40,863 nucleotides of DNA, taken from NCBI GenBank assembly GCA_937921865.1, contig CAKZWF010000012.1:1-40863 (forward strand). Direction: 5' to 3'. Every line of letters begins with the position of its first letter. Positions within the stretch are counted from its first letter, which is position 1. The translations under genes were made by a program, and so were the position numbers. Source of the DNA: an uncultured Pseudomonadales bacterium. GTDB taxonomy: Bacteria > Pseudomonadota > Gammaproteobacteria > Pseudomonadales > Azotimanducaceae. A model generated the notes under the pieces. That model saw only the letters and a list, made by a program, of their open reading frames with translations. It had not been told where the DNA came from and made no database searches. Positions 34,168 through 40,863 of this stretch are shown in pieces.

Positions 34168-35307
34168 GTGGTAAACTGCACCAACTCAGGGCAGTCCAGC
34201 CCAAATCTGTCATTAGTCCGGATACCGCTATTGTCTTCTAATCGTGCTTCTTTCAGACGCTCAGTGCGCGCGTTTCGTCAAAGTTCTAATCTGCGCGCCA
34301 TTTTGCTCTGCAGCTTCGATGTCAGCCTGTTTTTCGGCTCGCTCGCGGGTGTGATTCTAATTGACAGCCTGGCGTTCAAGATCATCGCGGCGATCATTGC
34401 CGGGCTGGCTATCGCCCGATTATTTGTGGTCGGACACGACGCCTGTCATCAGGCGTTCTTCTCCAACCGCAAAGCCAATCGCTGGATTGGCAGCATTGTG
34501 TTTCTGCCTTCGCTGACTCCGTTCAGCCTCTGGGAAGCGGGTCACAACGTCAGTCATCACGTTTATACCAACCTGAAAACCCATGACTTTGTCTGGACCC
34601 CTCTGAGTCTGGCTGAGTACCAGGCTATGCCGTCATGGCGGCGCCAGTTAGAGCGCTTCTATCGCTCGGGTTTTGGCTTCTGGGCGTATTACGGCATCGA
34701 AATCTGGTGGCGGAAAATGATGTTTCCGAACAAAGAAGCTGTGCCACTGCAGCGTCCGGCATTTTTTCGCGACAGTCTGCAGGTGAGCTTGTTTGCAGTC
34801 ATTTGGATCGCTTTTCTGGTTGCGCTGGCAAGTGCTACCGCCCAGTCACCAGCGTTGCTTGTCGTCCTGGGCTTCATCGTGCCGCAGATCGTCTGGCAGT
34901 TGTTGATGGGTGCGGTCATCTACTTTCAACACACCAATCCCGGCATTGCCTGGTTCGACAACACCGCCGAGTGGGAGACCACGCGCGAAGGCCTGTCCGG
35001 AACCATGCTGATCACGTTTCCCAACCACCTGGGGCGACTGATCAATAACATCATGGAACACCCCGCACACCACCTCGACGTGCGGATACCGCTCTATGAA
35101 ATTGAAGCAGCTCAGAGCACGCTGAATGCACAGGCAACCGGGGCGCCCAGTCAGGCTTTTAGCTGGAAGTTCATTACCGATTGTGTTCGCCGATGTAAGC
35201 TTTACGATTACGCTGAACATCGCTGGACAGACTTCGAAGGAAACTTCACCAGCGAACGGGTCTTCGAGCCTGTCGCCGAAGAGCCGGGAATGACGGCTAC
35301 CAGCTGA
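34168..35307 (+). CDS. Membrane fatty acid desaturase (DesA-like)
   Basis: Three histidine boxes of the membrane di-iron desaturases are present: HDACH at residues 90-94, HNVSHH at 126-131 and HPAHH at 298-302, with hydrophobic helices between them. The enzyme introduces a double bond into a fatty acyl chain (in membrane lipid or acyl-CoA), using O2 and electrons from ferredoxin or a reductase. Helices lie around residues 50-85 and 205-255. The start is uncertain: I take GTG 34168 (379 residues, typical family length); TTG 34231 is an alternative. An upstream extension to 33862 is open but reads as polar, non-coding-like sequence. No good ribosome site decides it. Confidence 0.82.
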   Translation: MVNCTNSGQSSPNLSLVRIPLLSSNRASFRRSVRAFRQSSNLRAILLCSFDVSLFFGSLAGVILIDSLAFKIIAAIIAGLAIARLFVVGHDACHQAFFSNRKANRWIGSIVFLPSLTPFSLWEAGHNVSHHVYTNLKTHDFVWTPLSLAEYQAMPSWRRQLERFYRSGFGFWAYYGIEIWWRKMMFPNKEAVPLQRPAFFRDSLQVSLFAVIWIAFLVALASATAQSPALLVVLGFIVPQIVWQLLMGAVIYFQHTNPGIAWFDNTAEWETTREGLSGTMLITFPNHLGRLINNIMEHPAHHLDVRIPLYEIEAAQSTLNAQATGAPSQAFSWKFITDCVRRCKLYDYAEHRWTDFEGNFTSERVFEPVAEEPGMTATS

Positions 35308-35312
35308 AGGGC

Positions 35313-35371
35313 GCCGCCAGCGACTAAGAGCCGCCAGTGAATAAGAGCCGTCAGCGACTAAGAGCCGTCAG
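35313..35371 (+). repeat. 17-base direct tandem repeats in an intergenic gap
   Basis: Three full units of 17 bases, GCCGCCAGCGACTAAGA (35313-35329), GCCGCCAGTGAATAAGA (35330-35346) and GCCGTCAGCGACTAAGA (35347-35363), are followed by an 8-base partial unit (35364-35371). Units differ by one to three bases. They sit between the desaturase stop and the ribosome site of the MBL-fold gene. Confidence 0.85.
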
Positions 35372-35399
35372 CTGCCACCAGCTATAGAAGGAGTCCAAG

Positions 35400-36689
35400 A
35401 TGGCTGATCTTCTCAAAATGTCCACCGACATCATTGATGACAAAATTGGTGTGGATGACGCCGGACCAATGAACCGGATCAATTTCCAGCTCTCGGAAAT
35501 TGCCGACGGGGTGGCGATGGTGGAAGCTTTCTCCCACTGTGTGTTGTTCGAATCAGAAGATGGACTGATTGCGTTTGATACCAGCGGTCCGCAGGGCGGC
35601 GGTCGGGTCATGGAGGCGATCCGCGGCTGGCGCAAAGATCACTTCAACTCTCTGGTCTATACCCACGGTCACCTGGATCATGTTGGTGGCTCCGGTGCGT
35701 TCATGGCGGATGCGGATGCTGCAGGGCGACCAAGACCTGAAGTGGTCAGTCACGAGAATGTGCCCAACCGTTTCGATCGTTACGATTTCACCAGCGGCTA
35801 TAACATGGCGATCAACCAACGCCAGTTCGGTCAGTTCAGCAGGCGCGGCTATGAGCTGAACGATGGCGCCAGCTTTCTACCCGCCAGTGCCGCGCGGCCG
35901 GATCGCACCTATCGGGAATTTCTGGATCTGCAGATTGGCGGGCTGGAAATTCAGCTCCGCCATGCCAAAGGCGAAACCGACGACCATACCTGGGCCTGGA
36001 TTCCTGAACGCAAAGCCATCTGTGCTGGCGATTTCTTTATCTGGTGTTTCCCGAATGCGGGTAACCCGCAGAAAGTGCAGCGTTTTCCGGTTGAGTGGGC
36101 GGCGGCCATGCGGCAGATGGCTGAGCAGGGCGCTGAGTTGTTTCTGCCCGCACACGGACTGCCGATCGCGGGTGCTGATCGCATCCGCCGCGTGCTGACC
36201 GATGTTGCCGAGTGTCTGGAGTTTCTGGTCCACGAGACCGTCAGCCGAATGAACGAAGGGGCGAGGCTTGATGAAATTGTTCACGAGGTCTCAATTGACC
36301 AGGCGACGTTGGAAAAACCTTATCTGCGGCCTATTTATGACGAGCCGGAATTTGTTGTGCGCAACATCTGGCGCATGTATGGCGGCTGGTACGATGGTAA
36401 TCCCGCTCACCTGAAACCCGCGCAAGACAGCCGCCTTGCTTCGGAGCTGGCCAGCCTCAGCGGTGGCGCACGGGTTCTCGCAGAGCGCGCGATGGCGTTG
36501 GCGGACGAAGATCCGAGGCTCGCCTGCCACCTGGCTGAGTTTGCCGTTCAGGCATCACCCGAAGACCGGGACCTGCATCAGATTCGTGCGGAGGTCTATC
36601 AGCGACGCCGGGCTGGTGAGACTTCGTTAATGGCCAAAGGCATTTTCGGCTCTGCCGCCAACGAGTCGAAAAGTCAGCTCGAAGACTGA
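35400..36689 (+). CDS. Metallo-beta-lactamase-fold hydrolase (alkylsulfatase-like)
   Basis: The 429-residue protein has an MBL core with the metal motif THGHLDHVGG, giving His89, His91, Asp93 and His94 as ligands. Further conserved residues include His in RHAKGETDDH, Asp in CAGDFF and His in LPAHGLPI. After the core come helical regions that resemble the dimerisation domain of linear alkyl- and aryl-sulfatases (YGGWYDGNPAHLKPA is a strongly matching block in that group). It is therefore likely a secondary alkylsulfatase-like or related hydrolase, but the sulfatase activity is an inference. No signal peptide is seen, so it is cytoplasmic. ATG 35400 follows a clear AAGGAG. It overlaps the end of the convergent GST gene by 16 bases. 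Confidence 0.82.
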   Translation: MADLLKMSTDIIDDKIGVDDAGPMNRINFQLSEIADGVAMVEAFSHCVLFESEDGLIAFDTSGPQGGGRVMEAIRGWRKDHFNSLVYTHGHLDHVGGSGAFMADADAAGRPRPEVVSHENVPNRFDRYDFTSGYNMAINQRQFGQFSRRGYELNDGASFLPASAARPDRTYREFLDLQIGGLEIQLRHAKGETDDHTWAWIPERKAICAGDFFIWCFPNAGNPQKVQRFPVEWAAAMRQMAEQGAELFLPAHGLPIAGADRIRRVLTDVAECLEFLVHETVSRMNEGARLDEIVHEVSIDQATLEKPYLRPIYDEPEFVVRNIWRMYGGWYDGNPAHLKPAQDSRLASELASLSGGARVLAERAMALADEDPRLACHLAEFAVQASPEDRDLHQIRAEVYQRRRAGETSLMAKGIFGSAANESKSQLED

Positions 36690-37315
36690 TTGGCTGCGGG
36701 TGCGTGTTGCACCTGGGCCTGCTGAGCCCGAATAAAGCCGTCCCGGGCTTTCAGTCGTTCGAGATAAGCCTGTGCCTGCGGTTTGTAGTCCTCGGCGATG
36801 CCCAGCGATTCCCCGAGCAACAGTGCGTAGCCACAGGCGATGTCGGCGATCGTGAATCGATCTGCCACCAGGTAGTCGTGTTCGGCTACCCGGTTGTTCA
36901 GCATGCGCAGTCGCGCCAGATACCATTTCCGATAGTCGTTTCCGACCATGGCTTTGGTTTCATCCGGTTCCAGGCGGGTGTAACGCAGGAAGATAGTCTG
37001 CGGAAACGTCAGCGTTGCATCGCTGTGATACAACCAGTTCAGATAATTACCGTACTCGGGGTGATCGCTGCGCAGCCCGAACTCATATTGCTGATACTTT
37101 TCCACCAGGTAATGGCAGATGCCTGTGGATTCGGTCATCTGCGTGGTGCCGTCTTCGAAGTAGGGCACGGTGCCCAGAACGTTGATGTCTTTGTAGCCTT
37201 CGTGCAGAAAACGCGGCGGAAAAGGCATCACCTCCAGATCATAGTCGAGCTGCATTTCTTCAAGTGCCCACAGTGCGCGCAGCGACCGGGCGTCGTGGCA
37301 ATGCCAGAGTTTCAT
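36674..37315 (-). CDS. Glutathione S-transferase family protein
   Basis: The 213-residue protein has the GST two-domain layout. The N-terminal thioredoxin-like half starts MKLWHCHDARSLRALWALEE and contains the cis-proline block GTVPYFEDG and the TESTGICHYLVEKY segment that binds the glutathione gamma-glutamyl group. The C-terminal helical half has FTIADIACGYALLLGE, the conserved N-capping/hydrophobic staple region. The substrate is unknown. It shares a strand with the TetR regulator gene 32 bases upstream and may be co-transcribed with it, which would suit detoxification in the same catabolic response. Confidence 0.85.
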   Translation of the reverse strand: MKLWHCHDARSLRALWALEEMQLDYDLEVMPFPPRFLHEGYKDINVLGTVPYFEDGTTQMTESTGICHYLVEKYQQYEFGLRSDHPEYGNYLNWLYHSDATLTFPQTIFLRYTRLEPDETKAMVGNDYRKWYLARLRMLNNRVAEHDYLVADRFTIADIACGYALLLGESLGIAEDYKPQAQAYLERLKARDGFIRAQQAQVQHAPAANQSSS

Positions 37316-37347
37316 CTTGTCCGTTCTCCGTTTTGTGTAGTACCGGC

Positions 37348-37959
37348 CTAACCGGCTTGGGATTCGAATTCGGGAACTACCAGATCCAACCAGCGTTCCA
37401 GGACCTGGCGCTGGCGGGCTTTGCTCAGCCCGTACTGCTCTTCGATCAGCAGACCGCGCATCAGGCAGCGATTGGCCGTCATCAGCAGCAGCAGGTCCTC
37501 CCTGGCCTGGGGTTCCAGCTCATCGTAGTGTGGCAGAAAATGCGCATCGATTTCTTTGATGGAGGCCTGCAGACCGTCGGCAATACGAGCGTGCAGCAGC
37601 TTGTCTGTCCGCGCGGCGATCAGAATTTCCAGCAGGGCCAGATAGGCTCGGGTGTTGGTCAGGCTGTCCCAGATAGCGAGCAGACGATTGCGGATGGACT
37701 GTTTTGAAGTCTCGCGGCTCGACAGATCGGCGAGTCGCAGCGGTCGTTTCAGCAGATAGCTGGCGGTGCTGGCCATCAGCGCTTCTTTACTCGGATAGTG
37801 ATGCTGCAGCGCGCCTTTGGAGACGCCAGCGTTTTCAACCACACGGCTGATCGACGTTTCTGCGTAGCCGCGTTCTGCGAGGCAGGTCACCGTGGCTTCA
37901 CAGATTGCCTCACGAGCACGCTGGCTCTTGCGTTCCTGTTTTCCCGTTTCCTGATTCAT
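37348..37959 (-). CDS. TetR-family transcriptional regulator
   Basis: The 203-residue protein has a basic N-terminus and a TetR helix-turn-helix, AICEATVTCLAERGYAETSI followed by SRVVENAGVSKGALQHHYPS, covering about residues 18-60. The rest is a mostly helical ligand-binding domain. Sequences after the HTH (KEALMASTASYLL) are family-typical. It lies divergent from the atuA-like gene, with an inverted repeat in the gap, and has the GST gene downstream. It probably represses the divergent catabolic genes and perhaps itself, with an acyl-CoA or small lipid as inducer; that is inference from layout. Confidence 0.85.
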   Translation of the reverse strand: MNQETGKQERKSQRAREAICEATVTCLAERGYAETSISRVVENAGVSKGALQHHYPSKEALMASTASYLLKRPLRLADLSSRETSKQSIRNRLLAIWDSLTNTRAYLALLEILIAARTDKLLHARIADGLQASIKEIDAHFLPHYDELEPQAREDLLLLMTANRCLMRGLLIEEQYGLSKARQRQVLERWLDLVVPEFESQAG

Positions 37960-37997
37960 CGTTTTGAGGATAACCGAGTGCCCTGGTCAAAACCATA

Positions 37998-38018
37998 CGA
38001 GCATATTGTTTTTGCTCG
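37998..38018. promoter_or_regulatory. Candidate TetR-type operator
   Basis: An inverted repeat of six-base arms, CGAGCA at 37998-38003 and TGCTCG at 38013-38018, separated by nine bases, is flanked by wider imperfect arms (AACCA at 37991-37995 and TGGTT near 38025-38029). It lies 39 bases upstream of the TetR start and about 92 bases upstream of the atuA-like start, the usual place for a shared operator in a divergent pair. Confidence 0.4.
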
Positions 38019-38109
38019 ATCTAGTGGTTACGCTGGCAAAGGGATTGATGCAATAGGATTCGGGGGAATCTCATGAATAATCGCTTAACTGATGTGCGGG
38101 GCTGTGGCC

Positions 38110-39891
38110 ATGAGTAATCCTGATGTGCTGCGGGTAGCTAATTGCAGTGGTTTTTACGGTGACAAACTTTCTGCTGCTCTGGACATGGTGGAAGGTGGTC
38201 CCATTGATGTGTTGACGGGTGACTATCTGGCCGAGTTGACCATGACCATTCTGTATAATCAGAAGCAACAGCGTGGCGGCAACGCAGGATACGTTGGCAC
38301 ATTTCTCAAACAGCTGCGTGAAGTGATAGTTCCATGCATGGACAAAGGCATCAAAATTGTCTCCAATGCCGGTGGTCTGAATCCGGCCGGCATGGCGCAG
38401 GATGTCGAGGCGATTCTCAGCGAGCTGGGTGTAACGGCCCGGGTTGCCTATATCGATGGTGATGATCTTGTCGATCGGATGGACGATCTGCAGGCGGCGG
38501 GTGAGCCTTTCACAAACATGGATAGAGGCACGGCACTGCGCGATTCGGGAAATCCGGTGGTCACATCAAATGCCTACCTGGGGGCGTGGGGTATTAAAGC
38601 GGCGCTGGATGCAGGCGCAGATATCGTCATCTGTCCCCGAGTGACCGATGCTGCGGTGGTCATCGGACCAGCAGCCTGGAAATTCAACTGGCAGCGCGAC
38701 GATTTTGATGCGCTTGCAGGAGCGCTGACCGCCGGGCATATCATCGAATGCGGTTGCCAGGCCTGTGGCGGTAACTATTCTTTCTTCCAGGAGGTGCCCA
38801 GCTTCCGCAACGTCGGCTATCCGATTGCTGAGATTGAGTCAGATGGCAGTTTCACCGTGACCAAACATCCTGGCACTGGTGGGCTGGTTTCTGTGGGCAC
38901 CGTCACCGCGCAGCTGCTCTACGAAATTTCCACCCCCGCGTATCTGAATCCGGATGTGATTGCCCACTTTGATTCCCTGAATATCGAGCAGGTGGGGGAC
39001 GATCGGGTCAGGGTAAGTGGTGTTCGGGGCTCCAACCCACCGCCTACACACAAGGTCTGTATTAATACCGAAGCTGGCTACAAAACCGGTGCCGAGATTC
39101 TGTTGACGGGTCTGGACATCGAAGCAAAAGCTGAAATATTTCTTGATACCTTCTTTGCTTCACTGGGCGGGCGCGAACAGTTCGACAGGGTAGAGACCCA
39201 GCTCATTCGCACCGACAGCCCACAGGCTGTTCAGAATGAAGAAGCCCAGGCCAGTCTGCGCATTCATGTCCATTCGAAAGATCCGAATAAGGTTGGTCGG
39301 ATGTTTTCTGCGAAGATGATCGAGCTCGCATTGGCTAACTATCCCGGCTTCAGCAGCCGCAGCGGTACTGGTGCGGGTAGCCCGGTGATTGCCTACTGGC
39401 CAGCCCTTGTAGACAGTCGACACATCGTCGAACGGGTCCACGTTGGCAGTGAGGTGATTGAAGTGCTGCCAACCAGCCAGCTGGACTTCGACGAGATCTA
39501 TTATCAGCAGACGCCGGTGGCTCTGCCGGCTGTTCCGACTGGCGAAATGAAACAGCTACCGCTGGGCCGCCTCTACGGCACCCGATCGGGCGATAAAGGG
39601 GGCTGCGCAAATGTTGGCGTCTGGGCGAAAACGGCTAGCGCCTATGTCTACATGGCACAGTTTCTGACAGTCGAAAAGCTCAAAGAACTGATGCCGGATG
39701 TTGCCGCCTATGAAATTGACCGATATGAAATGCCCAATCTTAAAGCGATGAACTTCTATATTCGCGGGATTCTTGGAGAAGGCGTTTCTGCTAACAATCG
39801 TCTCGACGGACAGGCGAAGTCGATGGGTGAGTACCTGCGTTCCAGAACTATAGAAGTCCCAGCGCAACTGGCGGCAGAGGCTGGTCTTTAA
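38110..39891 (+). CDS. AtuA-like acyclic terpene utilization family protein (DUF1446)
   Basis: The 593-residue protein belongs to the AtuA/DUF1446 family, which is required for acyclic terpene (citronellol/geraniol) catabolism in pseudomonads but is of unproven activity. The N-terminal ~440 residues contain family blocks such as VANCSGFYGDKLSAA, GGLNPAGMAQD and ICPRVTDAAVVIGPAAW. The last ~110 residues form the small AtuA C-terminal domain, LGRLYGTRSGDKGGCANVGV then LKAMNFYIRGILG. I chose ATG 38110 (MSNPDVLRVANCSG), although an ATG at 38092 is in frame. The acyl-CoA dehydrogenase gene follows after 63 bases and is probably co-transcribed. Other AtuA-family proteins act on unrelated acyl substrates, so the terpene role is not certain. 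Confidence 0.82.
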   Translation: MSNPDVLRVANCSGFYGDKLSAALDMVEGGPIDVLTGDYLAELTMTILYNQKQQRGGNAGYVGTFLKQLREVIVPCMDKGIKIVSNAGGLNPAGMAQDVEAILSELGVTARVAYIDGDDLVDRMDDLQAAGEPFTNMDRGTALRDSGNPVVTSNAYLGAWGIKAALDAGADIVICPRVTDAAVVIGPAAWKFNWQRDDFDALAGALTAGHIIECGCQACGGNYSFFQEVPSFRNVGYPIAEIESDGSFTVTKHPGTGGLVSVGTVTAQLLYEISTPAYLNPDVIAHFDSLNIEQVGDDRVRVSGVRGSNPPPTHKVCINTEAGYKTGAEILLTGLDIEAKAEIFLDTFFASLGGREQFDRVETQLIRTDSPQAVQNEEAQASLRIHVHSKDPNKVGRMFSAKMIELALANYPGFSSRSGTGAGSPVIAYWPALVDSRHIVERVHVGSEVIEVLPTSQLDFDEIYYQQTPVALPAVPTGEMKQLPLGRLYGTRSGDKGGCANVGVWAKTASAYVYMAQFLTVEKLKELMPDVAAYEIDRYEMPNLKAMNFYIRGILGEGVSANNRLDGQAKSMGEYLRSRTIEVPAQLAAEAGL

Positions 39892-39954
39892 CCACGATCA
39901 TGAGTAGAGGCGGAACCCGCCAGCAGAAAATCGATAAGTGAGAAAACGCAAACA

Positions 39955-40863
39955 ATGAGCGAAATCGAGGACTTCAGAGCGGACGTCTCCGCCTGGCTGG
40001 AAGAAAATCGACCGGCAGAACCTGACTTTCTGCTTCCGGAAACCTTTATGGAAGTTGGCACGGATCGGCAGTTCCATTTTCTGCGCGACTGGCAGCAGAA
40101 GGTGTATGAAGCCGGTTATCTGGGCATGGCCTGGCCGAAGGAATACGGTGGCGGTGGCAAGCCTCAGATGTTTCAGGACATCGTGAATGCTGAAATGGCC
40201 AGACAGAAGGTACCCTTTGTGCCTAACACCATTGGTTTGAACTGGGCCGGGCCATTGATTCTGGCCATTGGCACTGAAGCCGAGAAACACAAATACATCC
40301 CCGGGATTCTCTCTGCGGAGGATATCTGGTGTCAGGGTTTTTCTGAGCCGGACAACGGATCGGATCTCGCCGCAGCGACAACTCGAGCGGTTCGCGATGG
40401 AGACGACTGGATACTCAACGGCTCCAAGATCTGGACCAGTCTTGGCACCTTTGCGAAATACATGATTCTTCTCGCGCGGACCAATCCTGAAGCCGATAAC
40501 CGATACGCTGGTCTGAGCTATTTCCTGGCACCAATGGATGTGCCCGGGGTGGACGTGCAGCCGATCCGCAAGCTGACCGGAGAATATGGCTTCACCCAGA
40601 CCTTCTTCACCGACGCCCGGATCCCGGGTGAGTGTCTGATGGGCGCAGAAGGCGAAGGTTGGCAGATCGCCATGAAAACTCTGACCTTTGAGCGCGGGGC
40701 TACGGGTGGTCAGGCAGGCGGTCTGGCCATGAATGTGGTCAGTGTGGCGGACGTGGTGGAACTGGCCCGGCGGGTACAGCGTGATGGTCGTCCGGCGCTT
40801 GAAGACCCGATCATTCGAGACCAGCTGGTGCAGTTCCTCATCGAGGATCAGGGTGATCGCCTG
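39955..40863 (+). CDS. Acyl-CoA dehydrogenase (3' truncated by window end)
   Basis: The frame is open from ATG 39955 to the end of the window, giving 303 residues without a stop. It opens MSEIEDFRADVSAWLEENRP and has the acyl-CoA dehydrogenase fold: N-terminal helical domain (GYLGMAWPKEYGGGG), middle beta domain with the FAD/substrate signature WCQGFSEPDNGSDLAAATT and the WILNGSKIWTS strand, then the start of the C-terminal helical domain (MKTLTFERGATGG, which is where the family places a flavin-contact arginine). It oxidises an acyl-CoA to the enoyl-CoA with electron transfer flavoprotein as acceptor. The active-site base lies beyond the window. Co-transcription with the atuA-like gene suggests the same pathway. 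Confidence 0.9.
   Translation, partial: MSEIEDFRADVSAWLEENRPAEPDFLLPETFMEVGTDRQFHFLRDWQQKVYEAGYLGMAWPKEYGGGGKPQMFQDIVNAEMARQKVPFVPNTIGLNWAGPLILAIGTEAEKHKYIPGILSAEDIWCQGFSEPDNGSDLAAATTRAVRDGDDWILNGSKIWTSLGTFAKYMILLARTNPEADNRYAGLSYFLAPMDVPGVDVQPIRKLTGEYGFTQTFFTDARIPGECLMGAEGEGWQIAMKTLTFERGATGGQAGGLAMNVVSVADVVELARRVQRDGRPALEDPIIRDQLVQFLIEDQGDRL

Noticed and set aside
35313..35371. Possible CRISPR-like array
   Set aside because: The units are directly joined with no spacers and are only 17 bases long, so this is a simple tandem repeat.
1..40863. tRNA, rRNA, transposase, integrase, toxin-antitoxin or phage genes
   Set aside because: No such sequence was recognised by eye on either strand; a covariance or profile search would be needed to rule out small RNA genes.

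Overview
The window looks like chromosome from a gammaproteobacterium, probably aquatic or marine, with a GC content in the mid-fifties by eye. The evidence is the yejABEF-type peptide transporter in its usual order, a CusCBA-type metal efflux operon, a Kdo-kinase-like/InaA protein, and several enzymes of lipid and acyl-CoA metabolism. The lineage is inferred from gene content only; there is no rRNA or tRNA in the window. I saw no phage, insertion sequence, CRISPR array or integron, and no mobile-element boundary.

Layout. Positions 1-6250 hold the tail of a probable P-type cation ATPase, a PlsC-like acyltransferase, a large phospholipase D/cardiolipin-synthase-like protein, a cupin with a lysine-rich tail, a ZntB-type CorA channel and a secreted M20 amidohydrolase. 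Positions 6251-12720 hold a secreted hypothetical protein and a complete ABC peptide importer on the minus strand (binding protein, two permeases, fused double ATPase). Positions 12847-16213 hold a Na/phosphate symporter with a PhoU-like tail and a Baeyer-Villiger-type flavin monooxygenase. Positions 16228-25948 are a mixed stretch: kinase plus methyltransferase pair, lipoprotein, SDR dehydrogenase, small conserved protein, MFS transporter, transglutaminase-like protein, DUF1272 plus GNAT pair, outer-membrane barrel, class II glutamine amidotransferase and a LysR regulator.

Positions 26083-32939 hold a TPR protein closed by a strong terminator, facing a minus-strand heavy-metal operon: CopL-like His/Cys-rich protein, then TolC-like outer-membrane channel, membrane fusion protein and RND pump. 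The pump keeps the three-methionine relay of CusA with identical spacing, so copper/silver export is the likely job. Positions 32998-40863 hold an atypical SDR, a fatty acid desaturase, a metallo-beta-lactamase-fold hydrolase, a glutathione S-transferase, a TetR regulator and, divergently, an AtuA-type protein followed by an acyl-CoA dehydrogenase that runs off the end. The last block reads as a TetR-controlled catabolic locus for an acyl-CoA or terpenoid-like substrate.

No clearly new multi-gene system stands out. The best second-look items are the SDR that lacks both catalytic Tyr and Lys, the peptide-binding protein with a membrane anchor and coiled coil in place of a lipobox, the cupin with a polylysine tail, the tandem repeats at the end of the cusC-like gene and before the MBL-fold gene, and the inverted repeat between the TetR gene and the atuA-like gene.
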